DNA of 64,000 bases, taken from positions 248,001 through 312,000 of the forward strand of contig NHNW01000027.1 of the NCBI GenBank assembly GCA_002786025.1, written 5' to 3'. This stretch comes from Zasmidium citrigriseum. Lineage: Eukaryota; Ascomycota; Dothideomycetes; Mycosphaerellales; Mycosphaerellaceae. The position numbers and the translations under genes were made by a program. Each line of letters starts with the position of its first letter. Position 1 is the stretch's first letter. Under the pieces are notes generated by a model. The model saw nothing but the letters and a program-made list of their open reading frames with translations, had not been told where the DNA came from and did not search any database. Positions 53,534 to 63,020 of this stretch are shown here, one piece after another.

Positions 53534-55033
53534 TCAGATTCCAGGCCATTGAGAAAGACTGGTCTCTTGAGAGATCGTGAACGGGTCGGCAAAGTACTGC
53601 GTGGCATCGCCTGAGATCTCCATGTTGAACGAGGTAATCCAGTCCGGCACTGATTGGTCCTGCATCACAGCGTCCAGACCAGGGAAGCCACCAGATGCCG
53701 CCGTCCTGGTCAAGATCTCCTCGTCGACAGAGTCGTCGCTATCATCAGCGTTGAACTTCGAGTCGAACGTAGGCTGAGGCATGGCCTGCGCCAGGCTCGG
53801 GTGGACATAGTACGGGATGAGATTATTCTGCAGCATACGGAAGGATGACAGATCATTCCAGTTCTTCAGAAACCCCTCGGACAAGGAGTAGAGGCCTGTG
53901 GATCGGTTCACTTTGTAGGTATCGCGGAGTTCGTACGGCCAGACGAAGCGGAAGCTTTCAGTGAATGCGATCGAGCATCTGCCTGGGCAGTTCCTGATGC
54001 CTTGCTTCAACAGCTGATTCCGAACTTGCGGCCAGCCAAAGTAATCCACGACCGCCGGATACTTAGTGACGGTCTGCTGCCCGACCGTGGGAGCCATGAA
54101 AGACGCAGTCGAACGCTTCTCCTGATTCTTGGGCTGGATCTTGTGAAGCATCGTGCAACGCATCTGCCAGAAGTGGGCCAGACGCTCTAGAGGTGCAGCT
54201 CGATACCACAAGCCCTCATCAAAGGCTCGCAGGAATCGCCAGACGATGTCAAAGTGATGTACTCGCTCTGAAGCGTCCCAGCCGTGCAGAATGGCACGAA
54301 TGAGGATGTCCTGATCTTCCTCCAGCGTTGACAGATGGTCTGGTGTTTTCTCGACCTTGATAATCGCTTGATTGAGGCGAGAGAAGTATGTGCATTCGTC
54401 CGAGTCTTGACAATGCAGGCTTACGCCCATGACGATGAGGTTGCGGGTTGCAGAGACAGTACGTGGCTTCGGCTTGGGATCTTCTCGCTCCACAGGCTTG
54501 ACGACTTCGGCGGGCTCTTGGTCCTCGCTGGGCGAGTCTTCCCAGTTCAAGCCCGCAGAAAATGGCTCGGTATTGTGGGACGAGGTTCCTTCTCCAAAGA
54601 CCGACTCCGCAGTGGAGCTTTCATGCTTCAGCCTGGAGTCGTCCGCTCGCGGAGAGGAGCTCTGGTCCGATTTTGAATGGTCCTGGACAAGAGTCTTGAT
54701 CTTGTTGACAAGACCTTGCAGACTGTCGATTTCCTGAGACTGCTTCGCAGCATGCTGGGCCAGATAATTCGCTCGATTGTCGCCAGTGCTATCGCTGAGG
54801 TCCGCTACCACCTTCTCCAGGTGAGCAATGTAAGCTTTCGTCTTCGCTCGACTCGCCCGCTGAGCCTCTCTATCATGAGCACGCTTCCTCTCGATCCGAC
54901 AAGTACTCATCGTCTCGCTGTTTCGACGCATTGGCACAATGCCCTTCGACTCGCAGGATATGACAAGATGAGGACGGCAAGGTGAGACGGCAACGTCTGA
55001 GAGAGGCAACAAAGATGTATCAGCAGCCTCCAA
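53534..55033 (-). CDS. bZIP transcription factor with DUF3425 domain
   Basis: Intronless, 499 residues. A basic region ERKRAHDREAQRASRAKTK (about 48-66) has the Asn-less but otherwise typical fungal bZIP-DUF3425 form (DREAQRASR), followed by a short heptad-like stretch AYIAHLEKVVADL and a further coiled section. After an acidic Ser/Glu-rich linker, the C-terminal half (about 195-430) has the DUF3425 pattern: early ILIRAILHGWD, then WY..AP.ERLAHFWQ and later a P..VDYFGWPQVR..LL block. DUF3425 bZIPs are ascomycete-specific nuclear regulators, often tied to stress or secondary metabolism. Targets unknown. A later Met (residue 35) would still include the basic region. Confidence 0.88.
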   Translation of the reverse strand: MEAADTSLLPLSDVAVSPCRPHLVISCESKGIVPMRRNSETMSTCRIERKRAHDREAQRASRAKTKAYIAHLEKVVADLSDSTGDNRANYLAQHAAKQSQEIDSLQGLVNKIKTLVQDHSKSDQSSSPRADDSRLKHESSTAESVFGEGTSSHNTEPFSAGLNWEDSPSEDQEPAEVVKPVEREDPKPKPRTVSATRNLIVMGVSLHCQDSDECTYFSRLNQAIIKVEKTPDHLSTLEEDQDILIRAILHGWDASERVHHFDIVWRFLRAFDEGLWYRAAPLERLAHFWQMRCTMLHKIQPKNQEKRSTASFMAPTVGQQTVTKYPAVVDYFGWPQVRNQLLKQGIRNCPGRCSIAFTESFRFVWPYELRDTYKVNRSTGLYSLSEGFLKNWNDLSSFRMLQNNLIPYYVHPSLAQAMPQPTFDSKFNADDSDDSVDEEILTRTAASGGFPGLDAVMQDQSVPDWITSFNMEISGDATQYFADPFTISQETSLSQWPGI

Positions 55034-55780
55034 AAGCCAGACGTTCTAGAGTGGAGCCTCCCCAGTATTCATGCAGCTCATCACCGCCCCGCGGGGTCTG
55101 TGGCAGACAGGGACACAGGGATGTCGCGTACGATCAAGAGCGAGCAAAGTCCGGAAGCGAGAGCCACAGGCCACGATAGGTGGAATCTAGGCCTTTCGTC
55201 CGAGTTACCACCCAAAATCCTCTCAGGCGTCACGGATCATGCCAGAGATACATGCAGAGGTACGGCTACGATCCGTCGAATAGCGACGAGCTGTCGGGCG
55301 ATCCGGCAGGGATGGCTTTTGCTACTTTCATCGTTTTGGTGGGTGTGGATGGCATAAGTGCATAATGTTGTTAGGCCAGTCGTCGGTCCGTTCGGTACAT
55401 TTACCGTTTTGCTAGCGTGTGGTGATCGATAGCCTCGGGTGAATGTACATCGTGTGGTACGCTCTCATCATCGTTTGCTGGGAGAAAAGTGAATGAAACG
55501 TTCCACAACGTTGGAAGATGCAGTGAGAGTCTTGGAATTGGATGTGTTCAGGAACGATAATCGAAAGACAAGGGAGACCTCGAAATCCGAAGAAAGAGCG
55601 AGGCGATGAACCGGCCTGACCCCGCCTGCCACCGTTGGCGATGCTGACATAAACAGGGGAGGATGTCCGCCATGCTCATTCATCCAACGACCAGCCATAT
55701 TTTATATATTCCATCAAATATAGTGGTCCTAGGCTCACCCTTGAAGCCAGTCAAGTAGAGCCTCATCAAATTTTGTGAGA
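55034..55780. other. Divergent promoter region
   Basis: About 750 bp between the bZIP (minus) and cupin (plus) genes. No gene is seen. Confidence 0.5.
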
Positions 55781-56397
55781 ATGCCAAAAAGCATCGGCTC
55801 AGCAGCCAAAGGCCTCCGCCCAAACAAACGCTACATCGCCACACACGACAGCAGCGGCAAAAGCATCCACGCAGAATCGCCCGATCAAATTTACAGCGTA
55901 CTCCCAGGCTTTGGTGGTATAGCACGTTCCTACGCAATAGACTCGTTCCCAGCAAATCTGAAAGATGACGCCGACATCAAAGCCTACAAATCCGAGACGG
56001 GACCCGCGAGCTACAAGTCCAGGAGCATCGTGATCAACCCGGGCGTGAATCTCGTCGTGGTGGATCACGAGCCTGGAGGTGCGAGCCAGATGCACCGGAC
56101 TGAGTCGATTGATTTTACGATTTGTGTTGTTGGGGAGATTGATCATGAGTTGGATTCGGGGGAGAAGATTCGACTTTATCCGGGGGTTTGAACTCATCGT
56201 CTAGCACATGGAGCGACGCTAACGAGACTCAGGACCATATCATTCAGAGAGGAACGATGCACCGTTGGATCAATCCGTCGAAAGACAAGCCGGCGAGAGC
56301 CATAGCCGTGACGATGCCGTGTCTTCCTTTTGACGTGAACGGAAAGCGACTGGAGGAAACCTTCCTACCCTATCGGCATAATAAAGCCAAGCTATAG
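55781..56397 (+). CDS. Small cupin-domain protein
   Basis: Two exons (55781-56185, 56233-56397; 47-nt intron, unusual donor GTTTGA, branch CTAAC, acceptor CTCAG) give 189 residues. The join restores the cupin strand pair LYPGDHIIQRGTMHRWIN. Residues about 95-155 form the cupin barrel: motif 1 QMHRTESIDFTICVVGEI keeps His and Glu, and motif 2 has the His of RGTMHRW, so a metal ion may be bound. Family members of this size are usually annotated only as cupin_2 proteins with diverse roles. No signal peptide. Wobble bases change from C to G/T near 56090. Enzyme activity cannot be predicted from sequence. Confidence 0.82.
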
Positions 56398-56671
56398 ATG
56401 TCCTCGGTCGTGGGAGCTTGTCGAATCTCAGCTTGTAATGAGTGCTGAGTTCTCGTGGGAACGAGGCCAAGTGACGCGATCAGTGGCTGTGTCAGGCTCG
56501 AAAAAGTTGGCGCTCCAGGTGAGAGCAGCTGGACACTGAGCGATTGGAGTAATATGAGTGAATGATAAGATACGATAAGATACGACCAGCGCTACAGCAC
56601 GAGATAGAGTACAGGAGAATGTTGCTTCCTAGGACTTTGCATACACCATTGCCACGTCGTTGTACATTTCG

Positions 56672-57971
56672 CTAACGAGCTGTCTCGATGCCGAGCATGC
56701 TCACCCAGTCAACAGATTCGCTATGAGATATCAGCCTTGAATTACTGCAACAGTTGAACTTTTGGCTACTCACGTTGGAGTGGGCAGAGCGCCATCGTCT
56801 TCGGGAGCCTCAGTCGGTGCGGGCGCGGCGTCAGGCAAAGTTGCAGTTGACGTGCCGACGTAGACAGTAGTCGTACTCGTACGACGAATGGTTGATCGTA
56901 TCGTGGTGCTGGGAAGGAGGTTAGCGCGAGCTTGCAGATAAGTGAAGACGGGACTTACGTGGTGTCCAGAGTTCCTGTCGGTGTAGCATTTTCCACCGTG
57001 ACAGTCATATAGCTCGTAGGTGCTCTAGTTGGAGTGACCAGCTCGCGCTCCGTGGTCTCGATTTCCGTGCTGTACTCCAGCTCCATATCTGTGGTCATCC
57101 TGAAAGTGCTGACGGCCTCAGTGATATTGGCAGCGTAGGTCGCGATGATGACCTGCGCATTGGGTCCGTGAATGGTAGTCGAGATGTTGACAGAAGTCGT
57201 CGAGGTGGCGGTCTCTGTGAGTAGAGAGGTGTGCCAGACTTCGAATTGTTCGATACACTCGTTCGTACCGTTGGCATACAAGGCGCAGACCTTCAGTCTG
57301 ACTTCTTCTGGAGCAATGCCGGCCGTGACAGCCTCCCAAGGGGCGACGAGATACGTGGTGAGAGTCTGGATCGTTGGTGCCGGCGTGATCATGGCGCTGA
57401 CACCGGCAGAGAGAGATGATGGTGCAGTTGTATTGACAGACGCAGTTGGGCGAGCCAACACGTAGCCGTATTCCGTTGAGAAGGTGATGTCCTGGTCGCA
57501 TTCGCTAACGGTATACTTCGAGACCAGACCTGTCAAGGTTGTCGCGCAGACCATGGTGTTGGTCGGGCTGTAGAAAGTCTCGCATTCGCCGGTGCCAGTA
57601 GGAATAGAAATCGAGTAGTTCCTGTACGGGGCAGTCATTGCCGTGGTCTGTGGTACAGGCGTGACTGGAAAGACGGCCTGGGGAGGAAGCTCGCAGATGG
57701 TGAACTCGGGAACAAACGACGTGACCAGCTGGCTCTGCTCGGTGATCGGTATCGGCGAGGCACCTGGTGATGGCGTAATGTACGTGAGAATCTCTCCAGA
57801 TGTAGTAGCAGACGTCTCTACTGCTGCTTGTCTTGGGGCTGCCTGCATCGGTGGCCCGACCTGCCTGCGCTCGATCTCAACAGCCTCATGTTTGAATTGG
57901 TGAGGATGCGCAGCCGTGTGAAGAATGAGTGTGGTGGTCGCAAGCGCGACAAATGAACGAATGAACCCCAT
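56672..57971 (-). CDS. Secreted Ser/Thr-rich protein, function unknown
   Basis: Three exons (57971-56959, 56908-56774, 56720-56672) with introns of 50 and 53 nt, give 398 residues. Signal peptide 1 to about 21 (MGFIRSFVALATTTLILHTAA). The mature chain is Thr/Ser/Pro-rich with about ten N-glycosylation sequons, an ERR dibasic site near residue 34 suggesting Kex2-type processing, and a cysteine-containing middle domain (about 90-250). The last exon adds a short WVSMLGIETAR tail with no GPI-type hydrophobic end, so the protein is probably soluble or held in the wall covalently. No catalytic motif recognised. Confidence 0.75.
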
Positions 57972-58310
57972 GCTGTAGAAACAAAATCTCGTCCTAAGAT
58001 GATCCAGCGACTGACTATCGGTGCAACCGGTGCTCCGCCTTGATGTCTGGAGGGTGATGGTCGTTACTCGCGATGTTCAGATACAGTCTGCATTCCATCT
58101 TGGAGAAGCAAAACAAATACGTGGCTGTGGAGGCGGGTATGAGGAATGCAAAGTGTCGCCCTGGAATAGAGTCTCCTGTTTAGGCGTCCTTGCATTGACC
58201 GTGATGCCAAGACGGTCCAGCTGCAAACCATTGGCTCCTTGCCACATGATGCCACCATGTGCACGCACTGCCGGGCTCGAACGTCGTCTTTGAAACACTT
58301 CAATTTTCCA
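57972..58310. other. Intergenic region
   Basis: 5' flank of the secreted-protein gene and 3' flank of ipi3, both minus-strand. No gene seen. Confidence 0.4.
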
Positions 58311-59891
58311 TCATCCAGAGTCGCTGTATGTAAGGTCATCGTCGCTTGCAACATTGCCGTTGGCATTCTTCCCGCCCTTTTTTGATATCCGAGCTTGCTC
58401 TCTTTTCAGCAGTGCCTTCCTCTCGTCGCTCAGCTTTTCCATTTTCTCAAAGCTCTTCTTTTGCACCCTTCTCAATGCTTCCAATTCGAGCTTGAGCTGT
58501 GCATTTTCCTCCTCCAAAGTCGGCTTCCCGCCAGCTACAGCAGGCTCGTCCAGCGCCATGTAGTCCTCATCAGCGACCTCTTCATTTCCATTAGGTCGGG
58601 ATGGCGCTGTTCTGCCCCACGAGGCAAGCTCAGAAAGACCCTCATCGAGCAGATCTGTCGGGAACGTAGGTGCGGTAAGTGCAGCCATGAAGTCTGAGGG
58701 TTGCTGCTGGGATTGTATATCTGTCGGGAACTGTACGTTGAGTGCATAATTTCCAGGAACAGTACCAGAATCTGAACTGTCAAAAGCCGCGAATTTGGGC
58801 TTGACGATCTCATGAATCCGTGTCTTCTTTTCCTGCTTCCTGTCTGGTCCAGCAAATCCTCTTACCGGCAGGAACGAGAGACAGTTGACTGGACCCGGAA
58901 GGGGGTGCTGTGACTGCGAAGATGCGTAACTACCTCGAGGCACATCCCAAGACAATATCGAACCAGATTGGTGGCCCGAGATCACGATACTTCCATCAAA
59001 TGATACATCAAGGCTCAAAGTTGCGCCATGCGATGAGTCCGGAAGCTTCCAGATAGTGGACGCTGCCGGCTGGATGGGATCTGTCGGGTTTTTCCCGTTC
59101 TGGACTGCATCAAGTCGTCCGCTTGGTGAAGCATACAAGTCCAACTGCTGTAGGCTTCCGTTCTCGTAACCAACATACACAGCTCTGTCCGCAGGATCAA
59201 GAGCCAAGCAGAGTGGAACTTGAGGGAGAAGGTAGGTCCGGAGTAGGTTTCCAGTTCGGTAGTCCCACACCAGGCAAGTCTTGTCCTTTGAGGCCGAGAC
59301 TGCGAAGTTGCAGTGAGAAGCGCTATGTCCGAGAACCAGAGACGTGACTTCTGTTCGATGTAACGAGAACGTCCGCAGTGGTGAGACATCATCCGAACTT
59401 GTGAAGGAGAGCAAAGCCGGTATTGACCAGACATGGACAGTCGAGTCCTTCGAAGCCGAAAGGAGGAAGTTCGATGTCGGATCCACTCTCAGCGCGGTGA
59501 CAGCTTGCAGATGCGCTTGTGATGTGGTGACCTGCCTTCCCGAAAATGTCTCCCACAGAAAGATTCGTCCCTCCACGGTTCCAAGAACAAGTACGGAATC
59601 ATTGCAGGCCAGAGTAATCGACGACAATTTCTCGGTGAATGGCACCGTCGCTTCCTGGTTTCCCTTCTCTCGATTGTAGACGTGCACAACGCCCTTATCT
59701 GCTTGAGCAGCGAAGATGTGGCTCTCGCTCACAGCAAGGCAATTCTGGGGCGTGGCGGATTTCTTGAAGACGGATCGCTGCTGCGAAAGCGGCTGGAACT
59801 CGTGCAGGAAGATGGCAGTATCCTTGGCGACGTGGGTGCCGGGCGGTTTGGTGGGAGTGCCCACAGAGGCTATGAAGTGCTCTGTGAGCAT
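58311..59891 (-). CDS. ipi3: Ipi3, WD40 subunit of the Rix1 pre-60S complex
   Basis: Intronless, 526 residues from the ATG at 59891 (the frame extends upstream to 60026, but MLTEHFIASVGTPTKPP is the standard N-terminus). At least five WD40 blades are visible: VHVYNREKG, IFLWETFSGR, VHVWSIPALL, CLVWDYRTGN and ILSWDVPRGS, with intervening GH/D positions. The C-terminus has an acidic linker, a coiled coil (EEENAQLKLELEALRR..KS) and a Lys-rich tail. Ipi3 (human WDR18) works with Rix1/Ipi1 and the AAA ATPase Rea1 in ITS2 processing and export of pre-60S particles, in the nucleus. Confidence 0.93.
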   Translation of the reverse strand: MLTEHFIASVGTPTKPPGTHVAKDTAIFLHEFQPLSQQRSVFKKSATPQNCLAVSESHIFAAQADKGVVHVYNREKGNQEATVPFTEKLSSITLACNDSVLVLGTVEGRIFLWETFSGRQVTTSQAHLQAVTALRVDPTSNFLLSASKDSTVHVWSIPALLSFTSSDDVSPLRTFSLHRTEVTSLVLGHSASHCNFAVSASKDKTCLVWDYRTGNLLRTYLLPQVPLCLALDPADRAVYVGYENGSLQQLDLYASPSGRLDAVQNGKNPTDPIQPAASTIWKLPDSSHGATLSLDVSFDGSIVISGHQSGSILSWDVPRGSYASSQSQHPLPGPVNCLSFLPVRGFAGPDRKQEKKTRIHEIVKPKFAAFDSSDSGTVPGNYALNVQFPTDIQSQQQPSDFMAALTAPTFPTDLLDEGLSELASWGRTAPSRPNGNEEVADEDYMALDEPAVAGGKPTLEEENAQLKLELEALRRVQKKSFEKMEKLSDERKALLKREQARISKKGGKNANGNVASDDDLTYSDSG

Positions 59892-60381
59892 CGCCGGCAA
59901 ATGGTGATGAGATGTTTGATCCTGCCATCTCCAAGCAGAGAATTCGAGATTTGGGGTCGGATGTTCGGGTAACTTTTGACGCCTTGGTGCCTGATCTCGG
60001 ATACTCCGGCTAAGACGCCAACTCACTTCAGCTTGTACAAGTCTCTTTCAAGAAGGAATCTTCTTGGACACAATCCTCACTTCATCTCATCACAAGCATC
60101 GCAGAAAGCGCAGCCCCGATCACTGGCTGTCTTCGGGACATCATCGACCGCGCAGCAGAGCTGCAGGAACAAACTCTCCTCCTCTGGCCCCTCGCGCATT
60201 TAGCCGACATCTGGGCAATCTATGCTGTCCAACCATCACCCCTCCCAAGACGCATCAAAGGATATTGTGGCTCGGCAAAATGTAGAAAACATCATCATTG
60301 AGTTCAAGAAGACTATAAGATCCGCCAAGATGTAAGAATCAAAGTCCCTCACAGGTTTCCAAAGGTTCCCATTCCAAGACC
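59892..60381. other. Divergent promoter region
   Basis: Separates ipi3 (minus) from the SGNH hydrolase gene (plus). No further gene. Confidence 0.5.
60314..60319 (+). promoter_or_regulatory. TATA-like box of the SGNH hydrolase gene
   Basis: TATAAG about 65 nt upstream of the start codon at 60382. Confidence 0.35.
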
Positions 60382-61764
60382 ATGTCTCGTCTTCTTATTC
60401 TCCTCTTCAACCTCATATACCTCTCTCACTCCTCTCCCGCATCCCCATTCGACTTTCCATGGACCCAGCCAAACCACTCACAAAATGACCATCTCGAACC
60501 CAACCCCCCAAACGGCCACTGGGTCGACACCTGGACCGCCATGCCGCAGCTCACCGAATTCACAAACCTCCCCCCACAACCCTTCAACCAAACCAACCTC
60601 GTATTCCCCAACAGCACCATCCGGCAAACCCTCAAAATAACAACCCCCAGCACGCAAATCCGCATCCGCCTCTCCAACGCCTTCGGCCTCACAGACCTCC
60701 CCATAACATCCATGACAATAGCCCTTCCTACCTCACCTTCAGGTCAAAACCTCACAGGCTCCAGCGGGATAAACACCACAACCCTCCAACCTGTAACATT
60801 CTCGGGAAATAAGAGCGTTACAATCTCCCCAGGCGCCCTCACAGTCTCCGACCCCCTAACCTTCCCGTTAAAAACAAACCAAGTCCTCTCAACCTCCATA
60901 CATCTCGCTTCAGGCCAAGGAACACAATACATAACCTCTCACCCCGGATCACGGACTTCCTCATTCATAACCTTCGGCGACGAGACAACAGCCGCAAATA
61001 TCTCCACGCCTTCAACGCAAGAAGTCTTCCACTGGTACTTCCTCTCCGCGGTCGAAGCCTGGCAGCCTCAGTCCTACAGCACTTTCTCCCTGATAGGAGA
61101 CAGTATAACCGACGGACGAGGCAGCGACAATAACGGAAACAATCGATGGTCAGACCTCCTCTTCAACCGCCTCCAAAACTCAAAATCTTCTCTCCTGCGA
61201 AGCATCGCCATCTCAAACCAAGCAGCAGGCGGGAACCGCGTTCTCGAAGACGGGCTAGGACCAAGTGCCCTCTCCCGTATCGATCGAGACGTCCTCTCGC
61301 ACTCCGGTGTGAAGTACGCCTTAGTATTCGAAGGCGTAAACGATATCGGAAGTGCAGACGCCACAGTCGCCAACCAGACCATAACCTACAACCGCCTCAT
61401 CCAAGCCTATCAACAAATTATCACGCGGATCCACACGACAGGGATTCCGGTTTTTGGCGCCACGATCACGCCTTTTGGGTGTATGAATACGACGTTGCAG
61501 CCTTACTCGGATCCTTTGAGGGAGGAGACGAGGTTGAGGGTTAATGAGTGGATCAGGGGGAGTGTGGGGAAGAAGGGTGGGTTTGATGCGCTGGTGGATT
61601 TTGATAGGGTCGTGAGGGATGAGAGGAATGAGACGATGTTGGCGTTGAAGTATAGCTCGGGGGATTGTTTGCATCCGAATGTGGAGGGGTATCAGGCGAT
61701 GGCGGATGCGTTTCCGGTGGAGGTGTTTGAGAGGTTTCGGGATGGTGTGAGTACGTTCGTGTAG
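60382..61764 (+). CDS. Secreted SGNH/GDSL-type hydrolase
   Basis: Intronless, 460 residues with a signal peptide (residues 1 to about 20). An N-terminal beta-sandwich-like domain (about 45-225, W.D.W..MPQ start) precedes the SGNH domain: block I GDSITDG (Ser about 241), block II Gly/Asn in AAGGNRVL, block III GVND, and block V DCLHP with Asp about 428 and His about 431. This two-domain layout is that of secreted fungal acylhydrolases/esterases acting on acylated sugars or lipids; the precise substrate is not evident. Nine or more N-glycosylation sequons support secretion. The gene uses mainly C-ending codons up to about 61430 and mainly G/T-ending ones after, an abrupt switch within one reading frame. 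Confidence 0.92.
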   Translation: MSRLLILLFNLIYLSHSSPASPFDFPWTQPNHSQNDHLEPNPPNGHWVDTWTAMPQLTEFTNLPPQPFNQTNLVFPNSTIRQTLKITTPSTQIRIRLSNAFGLTDLPITSMTIALPTSPSGQNLTGSSGINTTTLQPVTFSGNKSVTISPGALTVSDPLTFPLKTNQVLSTSIHLASGQGTQYITSHPGSRTSSFITFGDETTAANISTPSTQEVFHWYFLSAVEAWQPQSYSTFSLIGDSITDGRGSDNNGNNRWSDLLFNRLQNSKSSLLRSIAISNQAAGGNRVLEDGLGPSALSRIDRDVLSHSGVKYALVFEGVNDIGSADATVANQTITYNRLIQAYQQIITRIHTTGIPVFGATITPFGCMNTTLQPYSDPLREETRLRVNEWIRGSVGKKGGFDALVDFDRVVRDERNETMLALKYSSGDCLHPNVEGYQAMADAFPVEVFERFRDGVSTFV

Positions 61765-62090
61765 CGTTCTGCGCAGGTTCAGTGTAACAGACCATGCAGA
61801 AGCAGTCTCAGACTGATGTCTCATGATATGTTGAAGCAGCATGTGTTCGTTCAAGTCGCTCAATTCAGCCGTTCGCCATACTCATATCAACCGTTGAGCT
61901 AGCTACTAAGCCCACACGCCAGCAAATTCCTCATTGCAGCAAGCGCAGCAGTTCGAAACAGCACTGTCTGTTATCCACGCCTGCCTTCAAATCGAGGTGT
62001 GCCCGTCCGCCGTTGAACTCCATGCAACCCAGCTCATGCTTCATCCATCCCCGATGTCATTCCCCGTTGCTTTTGGCGATGTCGAAGAGT
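61765..62090. other. Convergent 3' region
   Basis: About 325 bp between two convergent genes; the usual place for both terminators. Nothing else seen. Confidence 0.4.
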
Positions 62091-62680
62091 CTACTGGTTG
62101 GCGGGGCCGCGAGCGCCCTTGGGCGTGCCGAGCTGGAATCCGTTCTTGAACTTGCGTGGGACGAGCTTGAGGGATCGCATACGGCCGGAGCCGGTGGTCT
62201 TTCTCCGCTTGGCCTTCTCGCCCCAGTTGTCTGTGAGTATGTGTGTTAGTAGGTTGTGCTTGGGAATGTTTCGAGGCTTGGCGTGCGGTTCGGAGGGCCA
62301 GAAGTCATTTTTCCGACGAGGGCAGGGAGGATGTTCGACGTACACTTTCGGACCTTAGCACTTGGGTATCCGCAGTTGGCGCAGGTCTTCTTCTGCACGT
62401 GCAATGAGCGGCGGCCTGGATGTCACAAGATCAATCAGCATTTGTTCCCTCATATCACCACTCCCTCAGCTCCAATTCAATCCAGACGCAGACTCTTCTC
62501 TCCTACTCCTCGCGCCGTTCCCATCTCTTCCTCTCTCCCTGGGCGACTCACCGCAGCGACCGCAAATGACGTGCGTCTTGTTGTGGCGCTTGCCGAAGCT
62601 GGACGTTCCCTTGGCTATTGCCCAGTGTCAGCATATCCAATTCCTCCATCTCGACGGTGCGGTGTAGTCGGCGTACTCAT
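62091..62680 (-). CDS. RPL37: Cytosolic 60S ribosomal protein eL37
   Basis: Four exons (62680-62677, 62614-62552, 62415-62344, 62230-62091) give 92 residues; introns are 62, 136 and 113 nt. The first exon holds only ATG plus one base, as is common in fungal ribosomal-protein genes. Joining gives the family N-terminus [16 protein letters not shown], then the zinc-ribbon cysteines CGRCG and CANCG, then [18 protein letters not shown] and the C-terminal [17 protein letters not shown]. The exon 3 donor GTACGT was chosen over the GTGTAC one because it yields the invariant YNW. eL37 packs against 5.8S/25S rRNA in the large subunit. Confidence 0.95.
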
Positions 62681-63020
62681 TTTGGCGGTGTCCCGGGGGT
62701 GTCGGTGGTGTTGTCGATGGTCTTCAGACTCCGCTGAATGTCGTCCAGCCGAAGATTCGATTTCTCGAGAAGTGGGCGCTCAGCTTGGCAGATTTGCCGC
62801 TAAGCTCGAAGTGACGAAGCAAGCGAGCACGTGACAGAGCGTCGACTTCCCTTGAAACGTCAAGTCAAGACTTCCGTGAATCCAAACAACAACAAACACT
62901 CGCACTGACATCAATACCGCCTGGTTCAAAGGTATCCTCATCGAACGTTCGATTCATCATCTTACTCGCCATTACCAAGCACGACCTCCACAACATACAC
63001 GCACTGGACGTTCTCCAACA
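62681..63020. other. Divergent promoter region
   Basis: About 340 bp between eL37 (minus) and the right-edge gene (plus). No gene is seen. Confidence 0.4.
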
